A stretch of 64,000 bases of DNA from Eledone cirrhosa (Eukaryota; Mollusca; Cephalopoda; Octopoda; Eledonidae). The stretch lies in assembly GCA_964016885.1 (NCBI GenBank), contig OZ024746.1:102501711-102565710 (forward strand). The letters are read 5' to 3'. Every line of letters starts with the position of its first letter. The first letter of the stretch is position 1. The notes under the pieces are model-generated. The model made no database searches, was not told the DNA's origin, and was given only the letters and a program-made list of their open reading frames with translations. The position numbers were made by a program, and so were the translations under genes. Positions 41,896-54,469 of the stretch are shown piece after piece.

Positions 41896-44800
41896 GTGTG
41901 TATTATATGTGTGTATTATGTGTGTATTATCTGTGCGTATTTTCTGTGCGTATTATCTGTATTATATGTGTATTATGTGTGTATTATCTGTGTATTATGT
42001 GTGTATTATCTGTGTATTATATGTGTGTATATGTGTGTATTATCTGTGTATTATCTGTGCGTATTATCTGTGCGTATTATCTGTATTATATGTGTGTATT
42101 ATCTGTATTATATGTGTATTATGTGTGTATTATATGTGTGTATTATCTGTGTATTATGTGTGTATTATCTGTGTATTATATGTGTGTATATGTGTGTATT
42201 ATCTGTGCGTATTATCTGTATTATATGTGTGTATTATCTGTATTATATGTGTGTATTATGTGTGTATTATATGTGTGTATTATCTGTGTATTATGTGTGT
42301 ATTATCTGTGTATTATATGTGTGTATATGTGTGTATTATCTGTGCGTATTATCTGTATTATATGTGTGTATTATCTGTATTATATGTGTGTATTATGTGT
42401 GTATTATATGTGTGTATTATCTGTGTATTATGTGTGTATTATCTGTGTATTATGTGTGTATTATCTGTGTATTATATGTGTATTATCTGTGCGTATTATC
42501 TGTATTATATGTGTGTATTATCTGTATTATATGTGTGTATTATATGTGTGTATTATCTGTGTATTATGTGTGTATTATCTGTGTATTATATGTGTGTATA
42601 TGTGTGTATTTGTGCGTATTATCTGTATTATATGTGTGTATTATCTGTATTATATGTGTATTATGTGTGTATTATATGTGTGTATTATCTGTGTATTATG
42701 TGTGTATTATCTGTGTATTATATGTGTGTATATGTGTGTATTATCTGTGCGTATTATCTGTATTATATGTGTGTATTATCTGTATTATATGTGTGTATTA
42801 TGTGTGTATTATATGTGTGTATTATCTGTGTATTATGTGTGTATTATCTGTGTATTATATGTGTGTATATGTGTGTATTATCTGTGCGTATTATCTGTAT
42901 TATATGTGTGTATTATCTGTATTATATGTGTGTATTATGTGTGTATTATGTGTGTATTATCTGTGTATTATGTGTGTATTATCTGTGTATTATGTGTGTA
43001 TTATATGTGTATATGTGTGTATTATATGTGTGTATTATCTGTGCGTATTATCTGTATTATATGTGTGTATTATGTGTGTATTATGTGTGTATTATGTGTG
43101 TATTATATGTGTGTATATGTGTGTATTATCTGTGTGTATTATCTGTATTATATGTGTGTATTATGTGTGTATTATATGTGTGTATTATCTGTGTATTATG
43201 TGTGTATTATCTGTGTATTATATGTGTGTATATGTGTGTATTATCTGTGCGTATTATCTGTATTATATGTGTGTATTATCTGTATTATATGTGTGTATTA
43301 TATGTGTGTATTATCTGTGTATTATGTGTGTATTATCTGTGTATTATATGTGTGTATATGTGTGTATTATCTGTGCGTATTATCTGTATTATATGTGTGT
43401 ATTATGTGTGTATTATGTGTGTATTATCTGTGTATTATGTGTGTATTATCTGTGTATTATATGTGTGTATATGTGTGTATTATATGTGTGTATTATCTGT
43501 GCGTATTATCTGTATTATATGTGTGTATTATCTGTATTATATGTGTGTATTATATCTGTGTAATATGTGTGTATTATCTGTGTATTATATGTGTGTATAT
43601 GTGTGTATTATCTGTGCGTATTATCTGTATTATATGTGTGTATTATGTGTGTATTATGTGTGTATTATCTGTATTATGTGTGTATTATCTGTGTATTTTA
43701 TGTGTGTATATGTGTGTATTATCTGTGTGTATTATCTGTGCGTATTATCTGTATTATGTGTGTATTATCTGTATTATATGTGTGTATTATATGTGTGTAT
43801 TATCTGTGTATTATGTGTGTATTATCTGTGTATTATATGTGTGTATATGTGTGTATTTGTGCGTATTATCTGTATTATATGTGTGTATTATGTGTGTATT
43901 ATGTGTGTATTATCTGTGTATTATGTGTGTATTATCTGTGTATTATGTGTGTATTATATGTGTGTATATGTGTGTATTATATGTGTGTATTATCTGTGCG
44001 TATTATCTGTATTATATGTGTGTATTATGTGTGTATTATGTGTGTATTATGTGTGTATTATATGTGTGTATATGTGTGTATTATCTGTGTGTATTATCTG
44101 TATTATATGTGTGTATTATGTGTGTATTATATGTGTGTATTATCTGTGTATTATGTGTGTATTATCTGTGTATTATATGTGTGTATATGTGTGTATTATC
44201 TGTGCGTATTATCTGTATTATATGTGTGTATTATCTGTATTATATGTGTGTATTATGTGTGTATTATATGTGTGTATTATCTGTGTATTATGTGTGTATT
44301 ATCTGTGTATTATATGTGTGTATATGTGTGTATTATCTGTGCGTATTATCTGTATTATATGTGTGTATTATGTGTGTATTATGTGTGTATTATCTGTGTA
44401 TTATGTGTGTATTATCTGTGTATTATATGTGTGTATATGTGTGTATTATATGTGTGTATTATCTGTGCGTATTATCTGTATTATATGTGTGTATTATCTG
44501 TATTATATGTGTGTATTATATCTGTGTAATATGTGTGTATTATCTGTGTATTATATGTGTGTATATGTGTGTATTATCTGTGCGTATTATCTGTATTATA
44601 TGTGTGTATTATGTGTGTATTATGTGTGTATTATCTGTGTATTATGTGTGTATTATCTGTGTATTTTATGTGTGTATATGTGTGTATTATTTGTGTGTAT
44701 TATCTGTGCGTATTATCTGTATTATATGTGTGTATTATGTGTGTATTATGTGTGTATTATGTGTGTATTATATGTGTGTATATGTGTGTATTATCTGTGC

Positions 44801-46590
44801 GTATTATCTGTATTATATGTGTGTATTATCTGTATTATATGTGTGTATTATGTGTGTATTATCTGTGTATTATGTGTGTATTATCTGTGTATTATATGTG
44901 TGTATATGTGTGTATTATCTGTGTATTATGTGTGTATTATATGTGTGTATATGTGTTTATTATATGTGTATTATCTGTGCGTATTATCTGTATTATATGT
45001 GTGTATTATCTGTATTATATGTGTGTATTATCTGTATTATATGTGTGTATTATGTGTGTATTATATGTGTGTATTATCTGTGTATTATGTGTGTATTATC
45101 TGTGTATTATATGTGTGTATATGTGTGTATTATCTGTGCGTATTATCTGTATTATATGTGTGTATTATGTGTGTATTATGTGTGTATTATCTGTGTATTA
45201 TGTGTGTATTATCTGTGTATTATATGTGTGTATATGTGTGTATTATATGTGTGTATTATCTGTGCGTATTATCTGTATTATATGTGTGTATTATCTGTAT
45301 TATATGTGTGTATTATGTGTGTATTATATGTGTATTATCTGTGTATTATGTGTGTATTATCTGTGTATTATATGTGTGTATATGTGTGTATTATATGTGT
45401 GTATTATCTGTGCGTATTATCTGTATTATATGTGTGTATTATCTGTATTATATGTGTGTATTATGTGTGTATTATGTGTGTATTATGTGTGTATTATCTG
45501 TGTATTATGTGTGTATTATCTGTGTATTATATGTGTGTATATGTGTGTATTATATGTGTGTATTATCTGTGCGTATTATCTGTATTATATGTGTGTATTA
45601 TCTGTATTATATGTGTGTATTATATGTGTGTATTATCTGTGTATTATGTGTGTATTATCTGTGTATTATATGTGTGTATATGTGCGTATTATCTGTGCGT
45701 ATTATCTGTATTATATGTGTGTATTATGTGTGTATTATGTGTGTATTATGTGTGTATTATATGTGTGTATATGTGTGTATTATCTGTGCGTATTATCTGT
45801 ATTATATGTGTGTATTATCTGTATTATATGTGTGTATTATGTGTGTATTATATGTGTGTATTATCTGTGTATTATCTGTGTATTATATGTGTGTATATGT
45901 GTGTATTATATGTGTATTATCTGTGCGTATTATCTGTATTATATGTGTGTATTATCTGTATTATATGTGTGTATTATGTGTGTATTATCTGTGTATTATA
46001 TGTGTGTATATGTGTGTATTATCTGTGCGTATTATCTGTATTATATGTGTGTATTATCTGTATTATATGTGTGTATTATATGTGTATTATGTGTGTATTA
46101 TCTGTGTATTATATGTGTGTATATGTGTGTATTATCTGTGCGTATTATCTGTATTATATGTGTGTATTATGTGTGTATTATGTGTGTATTATGTGTGTAT
46201 TATCTGTGTATTATGTGTGTATTATCTGTGTATTATATGTGTGTATATGTGTGTATTATATGTGTGTATTATCTGTGCGTATTATCTGTATTATATGTGT
46301 GTATTATCTGTATTATATGTGTGTATTATATGTGTGTATTATGTGTGTATTATATGTGTGTATATGTGTGTATTATCTGTGCGTATTATCTGTATTATAT
46401 GTGTGTATTATGTGTGTATTATATGTGTGTATTATCTGTGTATTATGTGTGTATTATCTGTGTATTATATGTGTGTATATGTGTGTATTATCTGCGTATT
46501 ATCTGTATTATATGTGTGTATTATGTGTGTATTATGTGTGTATTGTGTGTAGTATGTCTGTATTATGTGTCTGTATTATGTGTGTATTTG
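41896..46590. repeat. 4.7-kb TGTGTATTAT minisatellite with ~135-bp higher-order unit
   Basis: The tract is made of 11-15 bp words (TGTGTATTATC, TGTGTATTATATG, TGTATATG). A rare GCG variant in CTGTGCGTATTATCTGTA marks a larger unit, with marker positions 42,072, 42,207, 42,344, 42,491, 42,614, 42,749, 42,886 and 43,042, i.e. spacing 123-156 and mostly 135-137. The plus strand contains almost no TAA, TAG or TGA. All three forward frames are therefore open for long distances (1613, 1552 and, in pieces, 562, 320 and 686 codons), giving Val/Cys/Ile/Tyr/Leu runs. The minus strand is full of TAA. No translation is implied. Confidence 0.97.
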
Positions 46591-47164
46591 TAATAAATGT
46601 CTACTATATACACATGTATATATATATAATATATAAATACAATATAATATATATGTTGGTGTGTATCGGGTTTGTGTTTATATCACCGTAGAAATCTGTT
46701 TATGCAACATTCTAATTAGCAAAGGGAAATTACTGTAGTATATTTTAATAAAAATATTTTATTTTCCGTTTTAGCCAGAAATTTTGTTGTTTGATAAAAC
46801 TGTCATTGAATTTATGCCTTGTCTGTTTCTGCTGAAGACTACTTTACTAATTAAGCTTAGGCTTAATTTATTATATCGGTTTTCATCGTAAAATTGAGAC
46901 GGGTGTTTTTTCATGTCTATTTAATGCAGCACGTTAGTGATATAGTAAGTTTTAGTTTCTATTTGTTTGAATATCATTTCGAAGCAGATACGACGGGGTT
47001 CATTAATTTCTAGATGAATTATTTGGGTTTAGTTTTAGTTTGTGGTTGTGTGTGTGTGTGTGTGGGGGGGGGTATATATAAAACTGAATAGCTATATATA
47101 TTTATATCATCTTGTCAATATCTAACCTTTTTCCTCATAAATATAGACAGAAATTACGGTATAC

Positions 47165-47690
47165 AAGTAGGCACATGCATTAAAACTTAATATATGGTTA
47201 TGTTACCAGGAAGCTGGAGAGTGAAAGTAATATAGTTACGGTTATCTTGAGGAAACGCTATATTTTTTTTTTTATACGCTTTTGTAATATAAGAATAGGA
47301 AACGAAGACAAACTGATTGATGCAGACAAAATATATATTTATGGTAATTGTTCAGAATTAAGATCGTAGATGTGACCGATGTGAAGCAGCTGTAGAAAGT
47401 TGGCATGATGTGAAGAATGCAGTGGGTAGAAAAGACATCCCCGAGAATAAACATAGAAAGAGTAGTTGGTGATTGTTGCAGTGAAAATCAATGAAGTACA
47501 AGCATAACGGACAAGAGAGAAGAATGCAGGCCCAGCAGTTGGAGTTCGCTGCCAAGCAGATGCCAATATAATATGAAATATTAGGGAATCGGATAATGTC
47601 GATTCCCTGTTTTATTGCAAAAGCGAATCCTTTAAAGTGCGAAACAATATAGTGTTTGTCGTTGATGTATTTATATCTATATTACTCTAC
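47165..47690. other. Segment X1 (diverged partner of X2), unit A
   Basis: Landmarks GGAAGCTGGAGAGTGA, AGACATCCCCGAGA, GATTGTTGCAGTGAAAATCA, AAGCATAAC and ATGCCAATATAATAT recur in X2 at 50,405-50,980 in the same order with roughly 75-80 percent similarity by eye. Other units: about 52,430-52,960, 57,465-57,680 (5' part lost) and 61,510-62,040. No coding motif is recognised on either strand. Possibly LINE untranslated sequence. Confidence 0.65.
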
Positions 47691-47889
47691 ATAAGCCCGC
47701 AAACAGGCCTTCAACAGTAAATATGTAATTGGCCTTTGTTTAAAAAGAAATTTTTTTTCTTAATATAATTGTTTATCTGCTGGATTGGTCATTGACCATT
47801 TTAGTAGGAGAGGGGATTTTGTTAGTGGTGTGTTACCTTCGCTGACTTAACTCTCTGAGAAAGAAAAGCAATTATATTTTTCTTTGACT

Positions 47890-49395
47890 GTATTTAGCCA
47901 CTGAAGAATGGGTGTAGCTCCTTGGAGCACTCCAACCAATAATTCGAAGAACCATCGGGTGTAATGACTTTGGCTTTAGTGTTCGTGTAGAGCAGTGATA
48001 CTTTTGTATTCCACAAAAATCTTGATCAGGCAGTGACGATAGTCAGAATTATAGGCAATTTGCTTTAGCTCCCTCAAATATCTTCCTCAGCATCAGGATG
48101 TGACCGTTGGTTGATCTTTATCTCTGAAGCTGTTCTGGTTGTTTGAGCTTTTTGTCCATGTAGGGCTGGATTCTCTTAAGAATCATCCTGTTGAGGTTCT
48201 TTGCCACAAGTGAGGTCTCCCTGTAGTTGTTGCTGTTAAAGAGATCTGCCTTCTTTGGCAGTGGCACGAAGTTACTGATCGTCCACTGGTTCAGGGAAAC
48301 TCGTTTCTCCAGTACCTTTTTACAGAACTGCAAGCTATGAAAATCACAACTCTACATGACCTGATGCCACTCGATTTTCTCCATGGGCCTTGCCCTCCTT
48401 TATCTTCTTTTTTTGCTCTCTGAAGCTCTCTGGCAAAGGGTCCTGTCTCAATATTCAGTTTTTGTAACAGCCACCTGATCTGCCCAGTGTTCTTGGCTGT
48501 GGAGGGCATCTCATAGTTGTGTTCTAAAATGGTCCAGCCACTTCCTTTTTCCTATCCTCTGGATCTGTTTCCTTGATCTGACCTTTCCTCCATGTGATCT
48601 CGTTGATCATCCAACTGTCAACCGTTCTCTTAACACTTTTAGTGCCTCCTCTCTGGCGTCAGTGTAAGCGGTACAGAGTGCTTCCCTCATCACCTCCACT
48701 GTGTCCATCCTCTCCATAGGATCAGCACAGAATTGGTCCTTGGCAGGCTGCACACACCTTTGGGTCTGCAGAACTGACATGCTTCTTCTTCTTTCTCCTC
48801 AGCATCAGTGTCTCACTTGCTTCTGCTACTGCATTGTTCAAGTAGCCTTACCTCTTTGTCAAACTCTCTACAAAGAGCACTGAACCTGTTGCTCACTTCT
48901 CCTGTGAACCTCTTCTGTAGCTTATGTTCATTGAAAGTTCCCCAGTCATAGATTATACTGTTGGTGTAGCCTTGCTCTTTCTTAAGCTCACTCGGACCTC
49001 ACTCATAACAAGCATGTGTCCACTGTCCCAGTGTACTGAAATAGTTGTATGGTTCTGTGTTGAGAACACTATTGCGCTGCTTTTTCCTCACCAGAAAGAA
49101 ATCAATCTAGGTCTTGGTCCACATCTTTTCTGGATTCTTCCTTAACGTTAGGTTGGTTGCCATCAAGTTTGCATCCAGCATGGCGTCTGTCGGTAGTCTT
49201 CCATTTCGGTTGGTGTTAGGGAATTACCAGCGCGGATCTTCACTGCTCTCCTTACTCAGATGTGCATAGAAGTCCCTCAGAAGAATGATGTTTTGAGCTT
49301 GTGTGGTGTTGACAGCTCTACAGATCTCATGAAATTCCTCTGCATTCACATCACTGTCTCCCTTGGTAGAACTATAAGCTGATATCCGGTTTTAA
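47890..49395 (-). pseudogene. LINE-B (RTE/BovB-like) endonuclease to RT, broken, unit A
   Basis: Reading downwards: ISAYSSTKGDSDVNAEEF (endonuclease), NIILLRDFYAHLSK where relatives have LLGDFNA (catalytic Asp-Asn replaced), TNRNGRLPTDAMLDANLMAT, TQIDFFLVRKKQRNSVLNTE, LGQWTHACYE where the catalytic SDH is lost, then ETGPFARELQRAKKED, NFVPLPKKADLFNSNNYRET, LVAKNLNRMILKRIQPYMDK, and KVITPDG followed in another frame by LLVGVLQGATP (RT motif B region). Motif A (FIDFRKAFD in relatives) is absent and stops are frequent. The element lacks its 5' part and everything after motif B. Confidence 0.8.
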
Positions 49396-50335
49396 ATTCC
49401 TGTTATTGCCTGCAGGACTATGATAAAAAGGAGAGGGCTAAGAACAGCCCTGGTGTACACGGACCTGCATGCTAAATTCCTCGCTCTAATCATTGATAAC
49501 CCTAACTTTGCTGATTGTTTCTTTATACATGGCTTGTACAGCCCTCATAAGCCATTCATCTACTTTTAATTTTCCAAGAGCCGACCGTATTATAGCATGG
49601 TGGACTCTGTCGAAGGCTTTTTCCATTTCGACAAATGCCAGGTAGAGTGGCTTACTTTTAGCTAGGTACTAATCAACTGTGCTATAACTCTTTACGTTAC
49701 TTTCATGATCTGGTCCATCAGCTTTATACCTCTCTAGTTTCCTCTATCTAGTGCATCACCTTTACCTTTGTATCAGTTGACCATGATGCTGCTGCACGAA
49801 TCGTTTAGTATTATCTAGTTAACATTACTTGTGGTTATGGTCTGATCTACTGACCCAGATGCCTTGAGCATCTCGGCAACTATACCCGATGGACCGGTTG
49901 CCTTCCCCGTCTTCATATCTTTGATTGCCATACTATATTGCTGCTGACTTGTTCTGCTAGCCCCTCTATAGGGTTCACTTTGGGTATGGTATCTTTTTCC
50001 CATACATTCTCCTCATTTAGTAATCTTTCATACTGGCTCTTCCATGCATCTCCTCAGAAATTGTGAGTGCAATCTGACCTTTATCATTCTGGATACACTT
50101 TTGTCCAATGACATCACAATTCTCTCTGACACACTGCCTCGTAATCTCGAACACCTGTTTCTGTTCCTCGTGTTGCAAAAGATGCTTGAAATTCCTATCC
50201 TCTACCTCCCTTCTAGCTAAGTATACTTGTCGCCTAGCTTCGCTCCTGGTCTCTATGTAATGTGCCCTGTTTTTCCATTCTTTCCATGCCTGTCTCTTAG
50301 CCTTAATTGCCTCATCTACCATATTGTTCTACCAC
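49395..50335 (-). pseudogene. LINE-A linker to RT, fused to LINE-B, unit A
   Basis: Blocks: KRQAWKEWKNRAHY, RRQVYLARREVEDRNFKHLL, QCVRENCDVIGQKCI, MAIKDMKTGKATGPSGIVAE, LYLAFVEMEKAFDRVHHAII, and after frame changes LFIIVLQAITG, which runs directly into the LINE-B endonuclease at about 49,395. In motif A the catalytic Asp of FVD is Glu (FVE). The two LINEs are in the same orientation, so the junction is a 3'-truncated LINE-A followed by a 5'-truncated LINE-B. Confidence 0.8.
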
Positions 50336-50404
50336 CAAGTGACTCTCCTAATCCATGTATATATCTTTTTATCATTATCCTTTTCTCAAATATACACACA
50401 TGCA

Positions 50405-50980
50405 AATATTATGCATGGATATGTTAACTGGTAGCTGGAGAGTGAGAATAATATAGATGATAAAAATCTATCTTCAGCAACAAGTGCTATATTGTCTCCC
50501 ATGTTGAAAGATATTATTTTACAATATAAGAACTTGAAACTAAGACTAACTGATGTATAGAATAGAAAGACCTAGATGTGAAAAGAAGTGGAAATTGTGC
50601 AGATTGAAGATTGAAGATTTGACCGATGTGAAGAAACTGGAAAGATGTTTCGAAAAGAGTGAAGAATGCAGTCCGTAGGAAAGACACCCCCGAGAGTGAA
50701 CATTTGAAGCTAGAGCAAGGTTTTAAGAGTTAGAAAGAGTAGTTGTTGATTGTTCCTGTGAAAAGCAATGAAGTGCAAGCATAACAGACGAGACAAGAAT
50801 GCAGACCCAGCAGTCGGAGATAAGCAGCGAAGCAGAGGCCAATATAATATTAAATATTAGAGAATCAGTTTGTTCTTATTTCATGTTTTATTGCGAAATG
50901 GTATTGTTGAAAGCTAAAGACAATATAGCGTTTGTTGAAGATGATGTATACTTTCTATGCAGAAATAAGGAAACATTTGC
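50405..50980. other. Segment X2 (diverged partner of X1), unit A
   Basis: Lies between the LINE-A front and rear parts. Landmarks: GGATATGTTAACTGGTAGCT, AGACACCCCCGAGAG, GATTGTTCCTGTGAAAAGCA and GCAAGCATAACAGACGAGA. Other units: about 55,510-56,060 and 59,630-60,190. A plus-strand frame (50,799 onward; longest 185 codons in unit C at 60,017) begins here and runs into antisense LINE, so it is probably spurious. Confidence 0.6.
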
Positions 50981-50989
50981 AGTCATCTT

Positions 50990-51790
50990 CATAATCATAC
51001 GTTCGCTTTCAAGTGTGGGACATGTACTATTGAGCACCGCCTCTCCACTTATACCGGTCGTTGGTCACCTCGTTGGTGATTGTTAGCGATTTGAGGTCTG
51101 CTTTCACCACCCGTCTGTTTTTCTTAGTCTTCCTTCTACTGGAATTACTTGGCACATGTTTACCCAGCAAACCATCTTATTCTTCTCTCCTGCACATAAC
51201 TCATACCCATTTTCTCTCTCAACTCATCTCTGCTCGGTCGTCGGAGCATGCTTCCTTCATTTCTTTGCCAGCCTTGGCATATTCTCTGCAATTGCTGGCC
51301 ATGTCTCACTTCTTCCAACCCATCCTTATTGTAGATATTATGGCCTCGTAGTAGCCTCCTCTCTTTCTAATCTGCTCATCTGTATAGAACCCACCTTCAT
51401 TTGAAAACTGTTTCTATCACTGTCACTTCTACTGTGAAATTTCTCTGTACATGTAGTTTTCACTACCTGTTTGCTTGCTATCCCACTACATATGTTGAGT
51501 ACCCCAGATGTGCATTGTGTATATTTTATAGAATTTATCCCAACTCCTTTTCAACATAGGGAGCATGTCCTCTTTTCTATGTTTTTATTCTGTCCTCTTG
51601 CTTCCAACTACTGTTTCCATAGACAGCATTTCTTCTTTAGCTTCTTTACTGATTCTGCTATAAGAACCAGATCGTCATGGACAGCTAGTTTTAAACGCAT
51701 CTGTTACTGACAGCACCTCTGTACAAAGCCTGCACTGCCCTCACAAGACATTCCCCAACACCTAGTTTGGTTAGGCACCACCAGATGACA
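50990..51790 (-). pseudogene. LINE-A RT palm to C-terminus, unit A
   Basis: Reading downwards: a RAVQALYRGAVS-like block (frameshifted), AVHDDLVLIAESVKKLKKK where VHDD replaces the YADD motif C (51,671-51,682), a zinc-knuckle region with KGVGINSIKYTQC, and the C-terminal KADLKSLTITNEVTNDRYKW with LNSTCPTLESE-type end. It is the distal half of the element whose proximal half lies at 49.4-50.3 kb, but it is placed upstream of it in transcriptional sense. Each unit is thus circularly permuted relative to a normal LINE. Confidence 0.75.
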
Positions 51791-51931
51791 GATCATGGTA
51801 CCCTACCAAAGGAGTTGTCTGTCAACAAAATTAATTGCTAAGATGGATTACATTGCCACCGGTTATATTTTATATATTTCCTAAGACTCGTTTGATTAAA
51901 AAGCTTTTACTGACATTATTAGTTGTAGCTA

Positions 51932-52117
51932 GGCGGTGGGTTGGCAGTATCGGTGGAGGGTCGGACGCCATGCTTTGACTTAAAGAGTTACGTCCCTTTA
52001 CGATCTGAGTTCAAATCCCGCCGAGGTTAACTTTGCCTTTCATCCTTACGGGGTGGATAAAATAAAGTACCAGTAATGTACTGGGTTATTGCCGGCCTTG
52101 TGCCAAAAGTAGAAACA
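51932..52117 (+). mobile_element. SINE (CCTTGTGCC family) with 17-bp target duplication, unit A
   Basis: 186-bp body with head GGGTTGGCAGTATCGGTGGA, B-box GAGTTCAAATCCC and tail CCTTGTGCCAAAAGTAGAAA. The target-site duplication ATTATTAGTTGTAGCTA is at 51,915-51,931 and 52,118-52,134 (the AATT end of the tail makes the right limit slightly ambiguous). The same insertion at the same site is in unit B. Confidence 0.95.
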
Positions 52118-53189
52118 ATTATTAGTTGTAGCTATAAGTTTAGCTAGATTGCCAGCGTTGAAATAGTATATGTCTATGTATGTATACACGTACACATGTT
52201 ATTATGTATAGTGTTTTTGTGTTTATACGTCTACAAATGTTTATGCCATATTTCAATTAGCAAAGGGAGTTTTACTCTTGGATATTTTAATAAAATTACG
52301 AGTTCTTTCCCCTCTTAGCAGGAAATTTAGTTGTTTGATAAAACTCAATATTCAAGGCTGGTTGTCTCGGTCAGTGGTAAGCGTCTGTTGAAGACTAGAC
52401 ATCGAAATTACGATATACAAGTACACGCATGGATATGTTGCCAAGGAGCTGTCGAGTGATTATAATGTAGATAAGCAAAATCTATGAACACTCGCTATAT
52501 TATCTCGCACTTTTATGGATATGTTTTTGCAATACAAGAATAGGAAACGAAGAAAAACTAATTCACTGAATACAGTGTGATGCAGGCAAAAGATGTTGAA
52601 ATTGTGCCGAATTAAGATTGAAAATTTGACCGATGTGAAAGAAGCTGTGGAAAATTTGCATGATGTAATGAAGAATGCATTGGTTAGAAAAGACATCCCC
52701 GAGAATAAACAGAAAGAGTAGTTGCGGATTGTTCCAGTGAAAATCAATGAAGTGCAAGCATAACAGATGAGAGAAGCATGCAGGCCCAGCAGTTCGAGTT
52801 AGCTGCCAAGGAGATGCCAATATAATATAAAATATTAATGGAATCAGATAGTTTATTGATTCCCTGTTTTATTGCAAAAGCGAATCCTTTAAAGTGCGAG
52901 ACAATATAGTGTTTGTCGTTGATGTATTTTTATCTATATTACTCTGCGTAAATACGGAAAAATTTATGAGATGCCCGACCCTACATAAGCCCACAAACAG
53001 ACATTCAACAGTAAATATTTAATTGTCCTTTGTTTAAAAAGAAATTTTTTTTTCTTAATATAATTGTTTATCTGCTGGATTGGTCATTGACCATTTTAGT
53101 AGGAGAGGGGATTTTGTTAGTGGTGCGTTACCTTCGCTGACTTAACTCTGAGAAAGAAAAGCAATTATATTTTTCTTTAACTGTATTTA

Positions 53190-54466
53190 GCCACTGAACA
53201 ATGGGTGTAGCTCCTTGGAGCAATCCAAGCAGTAACTCGAAGAACCATCGGGTGTAATGACTTTGGCTTTAGTGTTCGTGTAGAGCAGTGATACTTTTGT
53301 ATTCCACAAAAATCTTGATCAGGCAGTGACGATAGTCAGAATTATAGGCAATTTGCTTTAGCTCCCTCAAATATCTTCTTCAGCATCAGGATGTGACCGT
53401 TGGTTGATCTCTATCTGTGAAGCTGTTCTGGTTGTTTGAGCTTTTTGTCCATGCAGGGCTGGATTCTCTTTAGAATCATCCTGTTGAGGGTCTTTGCCAC
53501 AAGTGAGGTCCCCCTGTAGTTGTTTCTGTTAGAGAGATCTGCCTTCTTTGGCAGTGGCACGAAGTTATTGATCGTCCACTTGTTCAGGGCAACTCGTTTC
53601 TCCAGTCCCTTTTTACAGATCTCCAAGATATGAAAATCACAACTCTACATGACCTGATGCCACTCGATTTTCTCCATGGGCCTTGCCCTCCTTTATCTTC
53701 TTTTTTTGCTCTCTGAAGCTCCTCTCTGGCAAAGGGTCCTGTCTCAATATCCAGTTATTGTAACAGCCACCTGATCTGCCCAGTGTTCTTGTCTGTGGAG
53801 GGCATCTCATAGTTGTGTTCTAAAATGGTTCAGCCATTTCCTTTTTCCTATCCTCTGGATCTGTTTCCTTGATCTGACCTTTCCTCCATGTGATCTCGTT
53901 GATCATCCAACTGTCAACCGTTCTCTTAACACTTTAGTGCCTCCTCTCTGGCGTCAGTGTAAGCGGTACAGAGTGCTTCCCTCATCACCTCCACTGTGTT
54001 CATCCTCTCCATAGGATCAGCACATAAATTGGTCCTTGGCAGGCTGCACACACTTTCTGGTCTGCAGAACTGACATGCTTCCTCTTCTTTCTCCTCAGCA
54101 TCAGTGTCTCACTTGCTTCTGCTACTGCATTGTTCAAGTAGCCGTACCTCTTTGTTAAACTCTCCACACAGAGCACTGAACCTGTTGCTCACTTCTCCTG
54201 TGAACCTCTTCTGTAGCTTATGTTCATTGAAAGTTCCCCAGTCATAGATTATACTGTTGGTGTAGCCTTGCTCTTTCTTAAGCTCACTCGGACCTCACTC
54301 ATAACAAGCATGTGTCCACTGTCACAGTGTACTGAAATAGTTGTATGGTTCTGTGTTGAGAACACTATTGCGCTGCTTTTTCCTCACCAGAAAGAAATCA
54401 ATCTAGGTCTTGGTCCACATCTTTTCTGGATTCTCCCTTAACGTTAGGTTGGTTGCCATCAAGTTT
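53190..54466 (-). pseudogene. LINE-B, unit B
   Basis: It keeps KRVALNKWTINNFVPLPKK, ADLSNRNNYRGTSLVAKTLN and RMILKRIQPCMDKK, a slightly better preserved RT N-terminus than in unit A (NYRGTSL rather than NYRETSL). The endonuclease end stops near TNLTLRE, where GCACTGGCAGGACACGG joins LINE-A directly. The SSTKGDSDV and LLRDF blocks are therefore gone. Confidence 0.75.
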
Positions 54467-54469
54467 GCA

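Larger units (their letters stand above)
46660..52210. repeat. Array 2 unit A (~5.55 kb)
   Basis: Contains X1, LINE-B, LINE-A front, X2, LINE-A rear and a SINE, annotated separately. It has a private ~115-bp deletion inside the RT near 49,668 that removes the QLGFVPGKGT block. Confidence 0.9.

Noticed and set aside
41850..46691. 1613-codon open reading frame (and 1552-codon overlapping frame)
   Set aside because: Product of a TGTGTATTAT minisatellite that lacks stop words on the plus strand in every frame; only V/C/I/Y/L low complexity, no start context, no domain.
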